A DNA stretch of 64,000 bases, taken from assembly GCA_905221605.1 (NCBI GenBank), contig CAJNDS010002296.1, positions 1 through 64,000 of the forward strand, in the 5' to 3' direction. The stretch comes from Symbiodinium natans. Its lineage: Eukaryota > Sar > Dinophyceae > Suessiales > Symbiodiniaceae. How positions within the stretch are numbered: position 1 is the first letter of the stretch; each line of letters opens with the position of its first letter. Shown here piece after piece: positions 38,073 through 49,417 of this stretch. The translations under genes were made by a program, and so were the position numbers. Under the pieces are notes generated by a model. That model saw nothing but the letters and a program-made list of their open reading frames with translations. It did no database searches and had not been told where the DNA came from.

Positions 38073-39011
38073 GTAGGACCTGCCCCAGACTACCGGCCCG
38101 AGGCAGTTCTGGAGCGCCTGCGAGACTCCTTCTATTTCACGGTTCTTGTGGGTGGGATGGCTTTGACTGCCATCTGCCTTTTTGCAGTGGTGGCTTCGTT
38201 CGTGATTTTCATTGTGGACCAGTTGAAGTACGCGTGCCCGATCCTGATGTTCGCGAACTTCGGGTTTGAGGCAGGTGTGTGTGGCCTTGTCTGTTCGGGC
38301 GCCAGCTGTGTGACTGAAGAACTTGCGAACAGATTTCTGGCCTGCTTCCCGGGAACCATGCTAGTCCTGATTCCGGCTGCATACTGTGGCCTGCCAGCAC
38401 TTTGCTGTACAACTGGGCCTGCTTCGTCTACTTTGCCACGCTGGGCAGGGGAGAGTGGCCCCATGCCGAGCGCGCGATTCTCTTCTGTTTCGGGGAGATG
38501 CCCTTCTCAAGCTACATGTTCCTACCTCAGGTGGGTATTGCATGGGGATAATTCTAAATTTCCCTTCTTTCCCTTTTAAGGGAACCTATTCATAAATAGT
38601 TTTCACCAGTGTCAGGCGTTCAGTGCCGCATTCACGTTGCACGATGCTTGGAATTCCCTCTGGAATCGGCCGGGCCTAGAAATCAGGAAGGCGCTGCTGA
38701 TCCTGAAGAAGGTGATCACCCTGCAAGCTTTGGTGGGTTTGGTGCTTTCAGTGCGTGGGGCATCCGCACCATGCGCAGTGGGTATCTATTTGTTGCTGTC
38801 GCAACTATTGGAATTGGGCGCGCTGCAGATTGCTTGCCAGGTCTTCGTCGACTCTATCGCATGTGAACCCTCTGAAAGGCTCCGCACACGCGCAGACACA
38901 CGAGCCTGGCTGTTGAATCCGGCCATGGCTGCAGGACCTACTCATTGCTTCATCGCAACTGATGACTCGTACCTCCTCTCTGATTTCAGACTCGGGACGG
39001 CCAAATATTAA
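38028..39011 (+). pseudogene. Multi-pass membrane protein candidate, frame broken
   Basis: Plus-strand coding signal begins at or before 38028 with ACREKLQVGPAPDYRPEAV, then membrane segments (FTVLVGGMALTAICLFAVVA and SFVIFIVDQL). The coding phase shifts near 38385-38400 and continues as LLYNWACFVYFATLGRGEWP to FLPQ. An intron (GT...CAG|G, about 38532-38618) joins it to AFSAAFTLHDAWNSLWNRPG and a further hydrophobic part ending at 39011. The start is uncertain. The phase shift could be a sequencing indel, a tiny unrecognised intron, or real decay. The last 200 bp overlap an open minus-strand frame. Family not recognised. Confidence 0.5.
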
Positions 39012-39667
39012 GGATGTTGTAGCAGCAGGGCACGGCCGTATTTTTGCATCTGCACCCTCCCCAGAAATCCACAAGCAAAGCGCGAGCTTCTGCGAAGCCC
39101 GAGTCCATCTAGCCAGCATGAGGCGCCCAAGAGAATCGCGCCCCCACTCTTGTGCCCAAGCTTGTGGAACCTTGTCGGCATCCGCTACGCTGACGTTGGC
39201 GAAATTTCACAGTCCTGCATGGTCACTCGTCCGCACCCCCCCTCGAACAGCTCTGCGGCAATGTCTGGTGGGGCACTTCTGGTGGCACTGCCCAGTCTGA
39301 TATGTTGCACATAGGCCACTGTCCTGATGTGGTGACCGCGTACCATCTGCCACTGTGCTGGATTATTGCAGGGTTGCAGGGAAAGGTTTGAGCTCTTTGG
39401 CACCACCATCCCGCACAAGTCCAGATCAGCATGGTACAGGACCAGTGCACTGTCGTTTTCGCCGCTTTCGCCAACATCCGTCTGTCTGACTGCAACATCG
39501 TGCTCCGTGAGTGCGGCCTTGAAAGGCAGGGCAACTGAGAGAAGCAGTCGCACGATGAGCCAGAAAACCAGAAGCGACAGTGCGGAACAGCACAGGCACC
39601 AAAACAAAACGGCGGAGCCTACAAGCTCCTCCAGGCCCGTGAAGATGCTTCGAAAAATGCCACGCAT
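38805..39667 (-). pseudogene. Membrane-anchored protein with EGF-like Cys cluster, frame broken
   Basis: From ATG at 39667 a frame starts with a long hydrophobic anchor (LFWCLCCSALSLLVFWLIVR), then a likely extracellular part with NLS and NDS sequons, and ends at 39185. Coding continues in another phase from about 39210 (NVSVADADKVPQAWAQEWGR) to 38805. That part contains CSHGRIQQPGSCVCACAEPF followed by RGFTC, whose C-x-C...GF-x-C spacing resembles an EGF-like module. A one-base shift near 39205 would join the two parts, so this is either a sequencing error or a damaged gene. It converges on, and overlaps, the plus-strand candidate. Confidence 0.45.
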
Positions 39668-39719
39668 TGCCCTGAAAAACGAAACGGTGGCGCAGGGACC
39701 GATTTGCTCGCCCTAAACC

Positions 39720-40169
39720 TTAAACCCTATTTAAGCCCCTAAACTCCATACCTTAACCCTACCATCCCTCATCACCCCCTACGCTTGGGGGCCATGGGTC
39801 GGCTGCAAGCATTCGGATGCTATTGCTTCCGGACTGGTCTGGAGGCGCTGCAAAGTCAAGCTTTCCGAACACCGAACCCCCTGACTCTTTCAGTGCACTC
39901 GATCGTTGAGTCGGCTTGATTCACTTGATCTGCTGACACAGCTACGCGGACATGCCGCGCCGGATGAACCCAACTTCGCCCCCAAGATCCAGACCACCCT
40001 GCAACCCTCAACGTGAAAGCCCTACAAATCACAAAACCTCTTAGCCCGAAACAAGGGAAAACACCCGGAAAAAAGCCCGGAAAAAACAAACCGAAGCCAA
40101 GAACAGAACCGTCCTTCGAGATGGCCGCGCACGCACACATCCGCTGGGCCGAGCTCCTCCCGGTTTAGC
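39720..40169. other. Intergenic, telomere-like words
   Basis: Degenerate CCCTAAACC words at 39710-39765 and no recognised gene. Confidence 0.35.
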
Positions 40170-40298
40170 TTTGAGGTTCATGGGTACTTATAACCACAAT
40201 GTCCACAAGTATTTAGTCTACTTATAACCTACTTAGGGGACTCAAGGGGGCTTAAAGTGCAGTTATACTTGGGGTTGTAAGTACCCTGAACCTCCAAG
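40170..40298. mobile_element. MITE-like element, family D, copy 1
   Basis: The left end is TTGAGGTTCATGGGTACTTA; the right end, TAAGTACCCTGAACCTCCAA, is its inverted partner. The interior repeats CTTATAACC words. About 129 bp, with no coding capacity. Confidence 0.8.
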
Positions 40299-40919
40299 AG
40301 GAGTTAGAAGGGTTTAGGGCTTGAGGAGTTTCTTGGGCAAAAAGAGAAAGCAGCTCTTGTCTTGGGGACTTTCGTTACCCTAACCCGATAGCCACGGAGC
40401 CCCAAGGCTGGACAAACCCACCCAACCGCGAAGGCCTGTGACCTCAAGCCCCGGCCGGCCCCCTACATATACCGGAAAAACCCTACACCCTAAACCCAAA
40501 CCCTAAACCCTAAGCCCTACTATCGCAAGGGGGGGGGGGGGGGCATGGTCTTTTGGTAGGACCCCCAAACAGACCCCTCACTGTACCTTCAAAACTCACC
40601 CCTTGTGATCAAACCCTAAACCCTAAACCCTAAACTCCAAACCCCTAAACCCCAAGTGCTCGGGAGGGCCTTGATCTTTTGCTTTCTCCTCGTTGATGAG
40701 GCCCCTGCCTTTCTTCCTTAGAGCTAGCCGCTGAGGCTTTGGGGCGGAGGGTTCAGGGGTTTCCCCCTCGCCCGAACACCCAAAACAAGGGTTGAGGGTT
40801 CCCGTGAGGTTTTTACGGGGCTTCGGGGTTCTGGCCATGTTTAGGTTTAGGATTTAGGGTGTAGGGAGGAGGGTCTAGAGAGCCCCCTTAAATGAAAGGC
40901 ATTCGGATTGTTTTCGACA
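40299..40919. other. Intergenic, telomere-like words and a G15 run
   Basis: CCCTAAA words at 40485-40520 and 40610-40645, and a G homopolymer near 40530-40544. The minus frame at 40623-40838 is a short compositional ORF. Confidence 0.4.
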
Positions 40920-42986
40920 TCACAGCTCGCTGCGCGTCTTTGGACAAGACGCGTGCGCAACAACTGATGCACCCAAACCGTCAAAACACACAAGTCCAGT
41001 CGGCAAGGCCACATTTGCCAAGCTCGGGTTGAATTTGTATCCGAAGCTCAAGGACTGCAAGCTGCCAGGCAAGGCCACATTCGCCAAGCTCTGGTTGAAA
41101 TTGTGTCCGAAGCTCAAGGACTTCAAGCTGCCAGGCAAGGCCACATTCTCCAAGCTCTGATTGAAATCGAATCCGAAGCTCAAGGACTGCAAGCTGCCAG
41201 GCAAGGCCACATTCGCCAAGCTCTGGTTGACATTGTGTCCGAAGCTCAAGGACTTCAAGCTGCCAGGCAAGGCCACATTCTCCAAGCTCTGGTTGAAATC
41301 GTCTCCGAAGCTCAAGGACTGCAAGCTGCTAGGCAAGACCACATTCGCCAAGCTCTGGTTGAAATTCTGTCCGAAGCTCAAGGACTGCAAGCTGCCAGGC
41401 AAGGCCACATTCTCCAAGCTCTGGTTGAAATTGTGTCCGAAGCTCAAGGACTTCAAGCTGCCAGGCAAGGCCACATTCTCCAAGCTCTGATTGAAGTCGA
41501 ATCCGAAGCTCAAGGACTGCAAGCTGCCAGGCAAGGCCACATTCGCCAAGCTCTGGTTGAAATTCTGTCCGAAGCTCAAGGACTGCAAGCCGCCAGGCAA
41601 GGCTACGTTCTCCAAGCTCGGGTTCAAATCGCGGCCGAAGCTGAAGGACTGCAAGCTGTCAGGCAAGGCCACATTCTCCAAGCTCTGCTTGAAATCGTCT
41701 CCGAAGCTCAAGGATTGCAAGCTGCCAGGCAAGGCTACATTCTCCAAGCTCTGGTTGAATTTGTATCCGAAGCTCAAGGACTGCAAGCCACCAGGCAAGG
41801 CCACATTCGCCAAGCTCTGGTTGAAATTGTGTCCGAAGCTCACGGACTTCAAGCTGCCAGGCAAGGCCACATTCTCCAAGCTCTGGTTGAAATTCCATCC
41901 GAAGGTCAAGGACTGCAAGCTGCCAGGCAAGGCCACATTCGCCAAGCTCTGGTTGAAAGCCTCTCCGAAGCTCAAGGATTTCAAGCTGCCAGGCAAGGCC
42001 ACATTCTCCAAGCTCTGATTGAAGTCGAATCCGAAGCTCAAGGACTGCAAGCCGCCAGGCAAGGCCACATTCTCCAAGCTCTGGTTGAAAGCGTCTCCAA
42101 AGCTCAAGGACTGCAAGCCGCCAGGCAAGGCCACATTCTCCAAGCTCTGGTTGAAATTCCATCCGAAGCTCAAGGACTGCAAGCTGCCAGGCAAGGCCAC
42201 GTTCTCCAAACTCTGGTTGAAATTCCATCCGAAGGTCAAGGACTGCAAGCTGCCAGGCAAGACCACATTGTCCAAGCTCTGGTTGAAATTCCATCCGAAG
42301 GTCAAGGACTGCAAGCTGCCAGGCAAGGCCACATTCGCCAAGCTCTGGTTGAAGAGGTCTCCGAAGCTCAAGGACTTCAAGCTGCCAGGCAAGGCCACGT
42401 TCTCCAAACTCTGGTTGTAGCGATGTCCAAAGGACAAGGACCGCAATCCCTTTGGCAGTTCGACATTCTCTAGACTGCGCTCAATGCAGAATTTCAACGA
42501 AGAGATTGCGTCCTTTGCATGTGCGTCCATCATGCTCAGGCGTTGTCCGTCACTGGCTTGCAGAAACGCAGCGGCTGCGTGCCCTGCACCAACCTAGGCC
42601 GGCCCCGTAAAGCGATAAACAAATGAAAATAGGATCCGCTGGCACCCGACAGTTAAAGAACACAAGTAAACATGGCAACTGTGCAAATGGGCAACCTGTT
42701 GAACCACATACGTGATGACATTGCCCTGAACTTGCTCCAACATCTGCTTGGCATCGTGCAGGGTGTTGCCGCCAGCCACGAAGACAAGCATGCCACCTAG
42801 CCGCAAGCCGATGCTTCCTGCGACGCCCTTGCGCAAGTCTTCCACGGTCATGTTGTCTTGACGTGGAAGCTGCACTTCGGAACCATCGAGACCGCGGACC
42901 GTCAACGGTCGGCAGGCAGAAAGGCCATCAAACTCGTCAAGGCGCTGGCGTTTGATGGGCCGAACTCCTGGTGCGGGGTCTGCCAT
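40920..42986 (-). CDS. FNIP-type leucine-rich repeat protein with ubiquitin-like N-terminus
   Basis: Two exons: 42986-42696 (97 codons) and 42593-40920, joined by a GT...CTAG|G intron of 102 bp. They give about 653 residues. Exon 1 reads like a ubiquitin-fold head (RPLTVRGLDGSEVQLPRQDN, then LRLGGMLVFVAGG and VITYVVQQ). Exon 2 carries about 22 tandem 22-residue repeats of FNQSLENVALPGSLQSLSFG plus two residues, an FNIP-like solenoid. Such repeats are known from Dictyostelium and are common in dinoflagellates, where they probably mediate protein binding; the specific role is unknown. The repeat is 66 bp in DNA and highly homogeneous. The plus strand across it also stays open for 456 codons, which I regard as a shadow. 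Confidence 0.9.
41030..42470. repeat. 66-bp coding tandem repeat
   Basis: The DNA of the FNIP repeats: CCGAAGCTCAAGGACTGCAA and GCTGCCAGGCAAGGCCACAT recur every 66 bp (for example 41041 and 41107). Near-identity between copies suggests recent expansion or gene conversion. Confidence 0.93.
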
Positions 42987-43860
42987 GGGGCCTTGCGCCT
43001 TGGCTTGGGTGACCTGAGGGACGGAAGGACCCTCTACCTTGATAGGGCTTCGGTATCACAGGGGCACAGGGTCTCCCAATGTTAGGCTTGCAATGTCCCT
43101 AAGGGAGTTGATTTCTGAACGTCCCATGCAGCTGGGCAGGGTTGCCATTGACATATCCAAACTCTGGTTTTGAAGTCATGTGTCACCATGCTGGCTACCA
43201 AGCCCCGAGTTCCCCCTCTTCAGAATGCACGCTCTTGGCTTTGGGGTCTTCCCCCGCCTAGTTCACTTCCAACACTTCCCTAAACCCTAAGCCTAAACCC
43301 TAAAGCCTCGAAAACCCTATACCCTCCTAAACCCCAAGCCCTAAGCCCTAAGCCCGAAACCCTAAACCTTTTTTGTTTCCAGGTGTTTCCAGTGGGCTCG
43401 CTTAAGAGCAAGACGTGGGATTGGGCGTTCAAAAGGGGTTACAGGGTTGAGGTTTCGGGGTTTAGGGTTCGGGTTATAGAGGGTTTTAGATTGTACGGGA
43501 TTGGTGCGTTAGAATTTGGGGGTTATAGGTCTTAAGGGTTCAAGGTTTTCTTTTTATTTATTTGGGTTTGTTTTCTTTTGGGGGGGGCGGGGGTGTAGGG
43601 TTTGCAAGGTTTCAGCTTTAGGACTTTGGTTTTTTTTCGTGGTTCTGGAGCTGAGGATGTCAGGTATAAGGGCTTGTTGTCTCGGATTTCAGGGTGGGAA
43701 TCTGAGACCATACTCCGGGTTCAGGATCCCTACTACATGGGAGCTTCGGGTATTGGGACCCCAGCGTGGGCCCGAGACCCAAGAAGGCCTAAACCCTGTG
43801 CAGCCCGGCTTCGTCTTCAGCTTCACAAGCTGCTCTTGGAGGTGGAGAGATTCTCACCTT
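42987..43860. other. Intergenic, telomere-like words
   Basis: CCCTAAACCC words at 43277-43370 and TTTAGGG words at 43455-43470. Plus-strand frames that run into the GT-rich array from here are artefacts. No gene is recognised. Confidence 0.4.
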
Positions 43861-43862
43861 CT

Positions 43863-44140
43863 GGTGTGCGTGCGTGCGTGCGTGCGTGCGTGTGTGCGTG
43901 CGTGCGTGCGTGGGTGCGTGGGTGCGTGGGTGCGTGGGTGCGTGGGTGCGTGGGTGCGTGGGTGCGTGGGTGCGTGGGTGCGTGGGTGCGTGGGTGCGTG
44001 GGTGCGTGGCTGCGTGGGTGCGTGGGTGCGTGGGTGCGTGGGTGCGTGGGTGCGTGGGTGCGTGGGTGCGTGGGTGCGTGGGTGCGTGGGTGCGTGGGTG
44101 CCTGGGTGCGTGGGTGCGTGGGTGCGTGGGTGTGTGTGTG

Positions 44141-44184
<44 letters not shown>

Positions 44185-44221
44185 AGCGAGCGTGCGTGCG
44201 TGTGCGTGCGCGTGCGTGCGT

Positions 44222-44259
<38 letters not shown>

Positions 44260-44275
44260 GTGTGTGTGCGCGTGC
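43863..44275. repeat. (GTGGGTGC)n octamer array flanked by (TGCG)n and (TG)n
   Basis: GTGGGTGC octamers run from about 43908 to 44130, with TGCGTGCG before and after and TGTGTGTG at 44130-44152 and 44225-44265. All frames stay open and read as CVGAWVRG or similar; these are not proteins. Confidence 0.95.
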
Positions 44276-45560
44276 CTCCAAGGCGGCAGCGATCCTGGGC
44301 AGCAAAGGGCTACTTCTTGGGGGTTTAGGGTTTAGGGTTTAGGGCTTAGGGTTTAGGATGTCCGCCGGTATTAGGATTTGGGGCTTCTTCCCTCAACCCT
44401 TAGCCCTAAACTCTACGAGCCCAAAATCTGCTTGCAGAGTGCTTCGCCCTTCCGCAGTGATGTCGAACACACATGTACAAACAGGAGCTTGAACCCATAC
44501 TACTGCTGCTACTCGATTTATAACCCGTAAATGCACGCATGTAATAGTTAATCAACATAGTTGTCCCCCGAATAGACAATTTTTAGGCTTTTTTGGCGAC
44601 TCTTATCAGGTCACAGGCGCACACAAAACCTGGAGACTTGAAGCATGCGACGTGCTTTTCGCTCGGGTTTTGGGCATGTTGTGCTCGCAACTCCATGGCT
44701 AAGCCGACAACCAGAGAATTAGGAAAGCATGGGCTAGTGTTGAAACACCCACTAAAACCGACGTTTTCTGCACATGCAATAACATTTCGCCTAAAAATCT
44801 GAAGATGAGAACAAAACTACACATCACTCCTTTCGAATCGGGCGTTCTAGTGAACGGTCACAATGGCGGCAAACAAGCACATAAAACCATGGAGTTTACG
44901 ATGTTTTACGACATGCACACAAGGGTCAGCTTTGTGCGTTGTTACTGATGCTTTTCTGTTATGTTGCTTCTGCTGGCAGTTGTTAGTGGTTCGAGCGTCA
45001 TGACGACACACCTTTCGCATAAGCCTTGTGACAGTGCATCTTGTTACATAAACGTCAAACATCCTGGTGCAGCATGTTGTGTAGAGGAGCAACAACGCTG
45101 CAAATACCGGTGTTTTGGGCATGAATAGAGTAACATGGTCGTAGCCAACACCCCTGCACCCCCCCACCCCCCCAAAAAGAAAAAAAACAATAAAAAGAAA
45201 ACTCTCCAAAAGTCCACGAAACAACCAGGTTTTTTACGCGCCTGTTTCCTCTTATCACATGGTCAAACCCTGCAAAAGGACCTTTTTACAACAACCCATA
45301 GACAGTACACACAACCCAAGAAGGCCATTCTATTTTCAAGTTTTCTGCCGCAGGGACCAGGAAACTCCACAAAGTCTGCATCCAAACATGCATGCACCAG
45401 CCTAGGTCCCCCGCACGGTGCCCTCACCCCCAAAAAGCGCTCAGGATGCCCAAAAGCATATACTCTCGGCCCTAATCCAGGGATACTTGGGGATGAGAGG
45501 GAGGGTTCACGGCTGTATTGACACTAAACCCTAACACCCTAATGCCCCAAACCGTGTCTT
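44276..45560. other. No recognised gene
   Basis: A short TTTAGGG run lies at 44320-44357. A CCCCCCACCCCCCCAAAAAG tract is near 45156-45178. Scattered small frames on both strands lack recognisable features. Confidence 0.35.
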
Positions 45561-45569
45561 TAGACCAAA

Positions 45570-46740
45570 CATGTTGGGGACCAGGGCTTGCGACTTGTCT
45601 CTTTGGAGGACAAGTTAAACCCAAAATGGGACCAGGGCTTGTGATGCGGCTTGCGATGTGTCTCTGTCAGAACTCAGACCAACAATCTCTTCGGGATTTA
45701 TCTCTTTAGAGGAGAATTTAAAGCCAGCATCTTAGGGACCAGGGCTTGCGATTTGTCTCTTTCGAGGAAACTTAAACCCAAAGTCTTAGTGACCATGGCT
45801 TGCGATTTCAAGTCTGACTACTCCTGAACCATATTCAGTTACGGAAGGAACCCTTCCGAACCCTGTTCGATTATCATTCGGAAGGAGCCCTTCCGAACTG
45901 TGTTGGGTTGTCATCCGCCGGGAGCCCTTCCGAAACAAACAAACTGCATACAAAGCAGAACAATTTTGTGCTGCAAATGGGTACAAAACGGGCAACATTG
46001 CTCCTGAGCAGGGCGCTTGCAGCTGCCACTCTGCTAGCTCAAGAGCTATTTGGCTGCAATTGTGCAAGCTGTGCCTCATCCTCGTGACTGCCGTCATTTT
46101 TAAGGCAACCATGCCTCAAAAACACCTCAGATGACCAACAATGTGCCCCCAAGAAAAGGCGCCCAAACTCAGGGTTTGTCAACACTTTTCAACACTATTG
46201 AAACATCACATAACCAACAAGCGTCAACACACAGGCAATTCAACACTTTACACTGTAGAGACATCACATAACCAAGGTGGTGCCAAAACACCGTGATTTT
46301 CAACACTTGCATGATTCGGAAAGAGCCCTTCCGAACCTTACTTGGTTATCATTCGGAAGGAGCCCTTGCGACAGAGCTGTCTGAACCATGCCTCAAAAAC
46401 ACCTCAACTACACAAAACAGTGCCAAAGCGCAAGGTTTTTTCAACACTTTTGAGACAACACATAACCAAAAAAGTTCCGACAAGCAGGGCTTTCAATGTT
46501 TTTCAACACTTTTGAAACATACATAATAACCAAAACCGTGCCCAAAACCCAGGTTTTTCAACATTTTTGCGACATCAGATAACCAAGGTGGTGCCAACAA
46601 GCGCAGGTCTTCAGGGCTTTTCAACACTTAACAGAAAACCTATTCAAAAACGTGCCAAACGCAATGTTTTTCGGACACTTTTGAGACATCACATAACCAA
46701 AATGGTGCCCAAAGCGCAGGTTTTTGTAACACTTATATAA
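45570..46740. repeat. Degenerate repeats with TTCCGAA hairpins
   Basis: At 45570-45800, four loose copies of GGGACCAGGGCTTGCGATTT and GTCTCTTT. At 45840-45935 and 46315-46372, hairpins built from TTCGGAAGGAGCCCTTCCGA. At 46100-46740, repeated TTTTCAACACTTTTGAGACA and TCACATAACCAA words with roughly 55-65-bp spacing. No gene. Confidence 0.7.
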
Positions 46741-46779
46741 CGTGCACATCGGACTTGAGGAAGAGTATGCATGCAAGTG

Positions 46780-46970
46780 TATGTGTGTGTATATATATAT
46801 ATATTTATCTACATACATATATCTACACACATATAATCATATATTCACAGGTGAATATCTACACATGTCCAATGTCAGGATTCATTGTTTTGCTTGTGTC
46901 GAAACTGAGCGAGAGAAAGAATGCGAGCGAGCGAGCGAGCGAGAGAGAGAAAGAGAGAGAGACGCACAAG
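46780..46970. repeat. Microsatellites (TA)n and (GAGC)n/(GA)n
   Basis: TATATATATATAT at about 46791-46804 and GAGCGAGCGAGCGAGAGAGA near 46925-46950. Confidence 0.85.
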
Positions 46971-47010
46971 CATGCATGCAGACATGCGGAAACTCATGAA
47001 CTCCTGTTAC

Positions 47011-47219
47011 CTTCAATGAAGGTCTAACAGGCATCAAGTGCTTCAGATAGTCATCTGTGTGGACAGGTTCAACAGACACGCTGCCAGGATAGGGTGGGAC
47101 AGGACCTGCAGCCTGCATTAACGTCTGTCGGTGGGGTGCGGCTTCGCTTCCTCTACTACGCATGAAGTGTTGGCAATACTCGGGCAACATCAGAAGCAGG
47201 CGCAAGGCATTGGCCAGGA
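47011..47219 (-). CDS. Orphan exon with plausible splice sites
   Basis: A minus-strand open segment reading LANALRLLLMLPEYCQHFMR, then PVPPYPGSVSVEPVHTDDYL and KHLMPVRPSLK. It is preceded by CCCTTTCAG and followed by GTAACAGG, so it is bounded by a good acceptor and donor. Flanking exons were not found nearby. I do not recognise the family. Confidence 0.38.
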
Positions 47220-47710
47220 CTGAAAGGGAAAGGCATGACTGAAAGAAGCGATGGCAAGGCCCATGGTAGGACTGACGCAGGCGCGACGCGAAGATCCTTG
47301 ACTGGCCTGGTGATTTCAGAGTGTTGGTGATGTGAACCTCGCGTTTATGGCGTGCGATTCAGCGAATTGTAATGACTGCAACTGTCACTGCGACAAGATG
47401 TGCTCCAAACAACCTCAGCCCTGCGCCGCTTTACAGGCCTGAAACCTTCCTTGCGCACAGGCCTTTTATACTGCCCGGCCCGTACCCCAATTGCCAAGTT
47501 AGTCGCGCCACCTCCTAACCCGAAGATCCTCGGATAGCCAGAAAGAAAGCTGAGCCAAAGACTCGGGTTTTGGGGCATATTCCACTGTGCAATGCTGTAT
47601 GATATAAGGAACCAGAAGGAAGTAGCACGACGTCGCACTTCTTCAAGCTTCTGTATGTAGGATTTGCCAATGAGAGCAACAATGACACCGTAAATCCTGA
47701 AGCCTACAGG

Positions 47711-47770
47711 TTTAGGGTTTAGGGTTTAGGGTTTAGGGTTTAGGGTTTAGGGTTTAGGGTTTAGGGTTTA
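47711..47770. repeat. Interstitial telomere-type array (TTTAGGG)n
   Basis: About eight to nine perfect TTTAGGG heptamers. Confidence 0.95.
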
Positions 47771-49027
47771 CAGTAAGCTCAGTGCACCCTAAGGCCTCTG
47801 CAAACGGCTCAGGCCGGAGCCGAACTTCCACCCACTTGTGGTGGCCAAGCGGTGGGGATCTGAGTCATGTGGTTTAGGGTTTAGGGTTTCGGGTTTAGGG
47901 TTTTGGGTTTCGGGTGAGCTTGAGGGTTTCGGGGGTTGAGATGCAGGGGTTCAGGGCGGTTTGGGCCGTTCATTCGCGCTTGCACAGTGCGGGGCCTCAG
48001 GAGCGGATTCGTTCTGTGGTGTAGCCTAGGTGCAAAAGACTTTTACTGAAGCCATGGGCAGCATGGCTTCACGAGAAAGATGCGCACTGCAGCTGGAGAT
48101 TCGCCTCTCGGATAGGTGCATGCGGAATGATTCTTCCTACGGTGGCGAATCCTGGAAGAAAAAGTGCTACTCCTTCCTTGGCAAGTGCGCCGTTGCGTGG
48201 CAGCTGGAGGGTGTTCCGGAGTGGGTTCACAGCTTGTGACACAACATGCAAGGGAGCTCTTTTTTGGCTCGAGGCTCTGTAACAGGTCGACGTTTTGAAA
48301 TCCGATCTTAGTCAAGAGGAACCGGCGATGGCTCTCAGGCGGGAGAACCCCCATCTTCCCGGCCGGATATCTTTGGCTCATCGCCAAGCGGGAGCTCAAA
48401 GCAAAAGGAGGTGTGAATTTCCAGACTCACTGCAGATGAGGAAGGGCTTCGACTCTCACACTCGCACACGGCAGGCATCGGTAGGTCAAGGAACGGCTTA
48501 GATGTACCAGGTTAGGGCTCAGCCCAGTTTTTTTTAGTGCAGTGAGTCTGGAAAGCAGCTCAAAGGCGACGCTGCTAAGGACCGAGTCCCTGCCATTCGT
48601 CGCTGACCCTACCGGGACAAGCCAGCCTGCTGTAGCCCCCCGTGAATGCTACATCCGTGGAGAGAGCACAATATTTCATATTAGAGTTTAGGGTTTAGGT
48701 TTTAGCGCCAGCTATGGATTGTAGCTCAAAGTGTACAGGGCACACGAGATAGAACGTTCTCTTGGACCTCAACGCGCTGCTGTCTCGCAGTTGAGCGGTA
48801 CAGCTGTCGGGCAGTCATAAAACCAGAGACTCCAAAAGGTAAAATCAAGATAAGAAACTCTATCAACTGCTCATGATACTGGTTTAGGGTTTAGGATTTA
48901 GGGTTTAGGGTTTAGGTAGAATGAGTCTTCTGGATCTGCCGGAAAATCTCTGCAGGCGGCAGGTGCATGCCGGAGCTCGCCCTGTACACCCTAGGACGTC
49001 TGCCTAGGTGAAGCCGGGGCTCCCCAG

Positions 49028-49097
49028 ACCCTAAACCCTAACCCTAAACCCTAAACCCTAAACCCTAAACCCTAAACCCTAAACCCTAAACCCTAAA
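49028..49097. repeat. Interstitial telomere-type array (CCCTAAA)n
   Basis: About ten heptamers, one lacking a base (CCCTAACCCTAAA). Confidence 0.95.
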
Positions 49098-49280
49098 TCC
49101 CTCGGACGGGACTTCGGGCGCCCTCGCTGTCAAGATCGCTGCTGGGATTCCTCCAGGCAGGGAGCGCCCGCGCTGGGCTGCCGGACCCAGGCTTGTTGAA
49201 GCAGCCTGGAGGTTCAGGGTACTTATGAGGGTTTAGGGTTTAGGGTTTGGGGTTTAGGGTTAAGGGTTTAGGGTTTAGGG

Positions 49281-49417
49281 CTACTTGGAGGTTCAGGGTA
49301 CTTATAACCCCAATGATAAGTGTACTTACAACCCCAATAATCAGTGTACTTATCATCCCAATAATCAGTGTACTTAGAAGCCCCCTAAGTCCCCTAAGTA
49401 GGTTCCAAGTACCAAGA
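49281..49417. mobile_element. MITE-like element, family D, copy 2
   Basis: The left end, CTACTTGGAGGTTCAGGGTA, and the right end, TAGGTTCCAAGTACCAAG, are imperfect inverted partners. The interior has three CAGTGTACTTA words. It carries the last residues and TAA stop of the neighbouring channel gene. Confidence 0.78.

Larger units (their letters stand above)
47220..49280. other. No recognised gene; several telomere-type arrays
   Basis: Holds arrays at 47711-47770, 47873-47920, 48880-48917 and 49028-49097. A plus-strand frame at 48030-48239 (ASRERCALQLEIRLSDRCMR) is protein-like but unsupported. Nothing else stands out. Confidence 0.35.

Noticed and set aside
41103-42473. 456-codon plus-strand frame
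   Set aside because: Antisense shadow of the 66-bp FNIP repeat; the minus strand has the known protein motif and joins an upstream exon by a good intron.
43516-44342. Plus and minus frames of 150-270 codons
   Set aside because: Almost entirely the GTGGGTGC octamer array and flanking TG/TGCG runs.
46882-47205. Full open frame from a Met around 47205 to a stop at 46882
   Set aside because: The downstream part passes a good GT donor at 47010 and then runs into a GA-rich microsatellite; the exon 47011-47219 is the better model.
48255-48290. Relic of the dinoflagellate spliced leader (TTTTGGCTCGAGG)
   Set aside because: Only a short partial match to the leader's 3' end, with a mismatch, and no retroposed gene follows.
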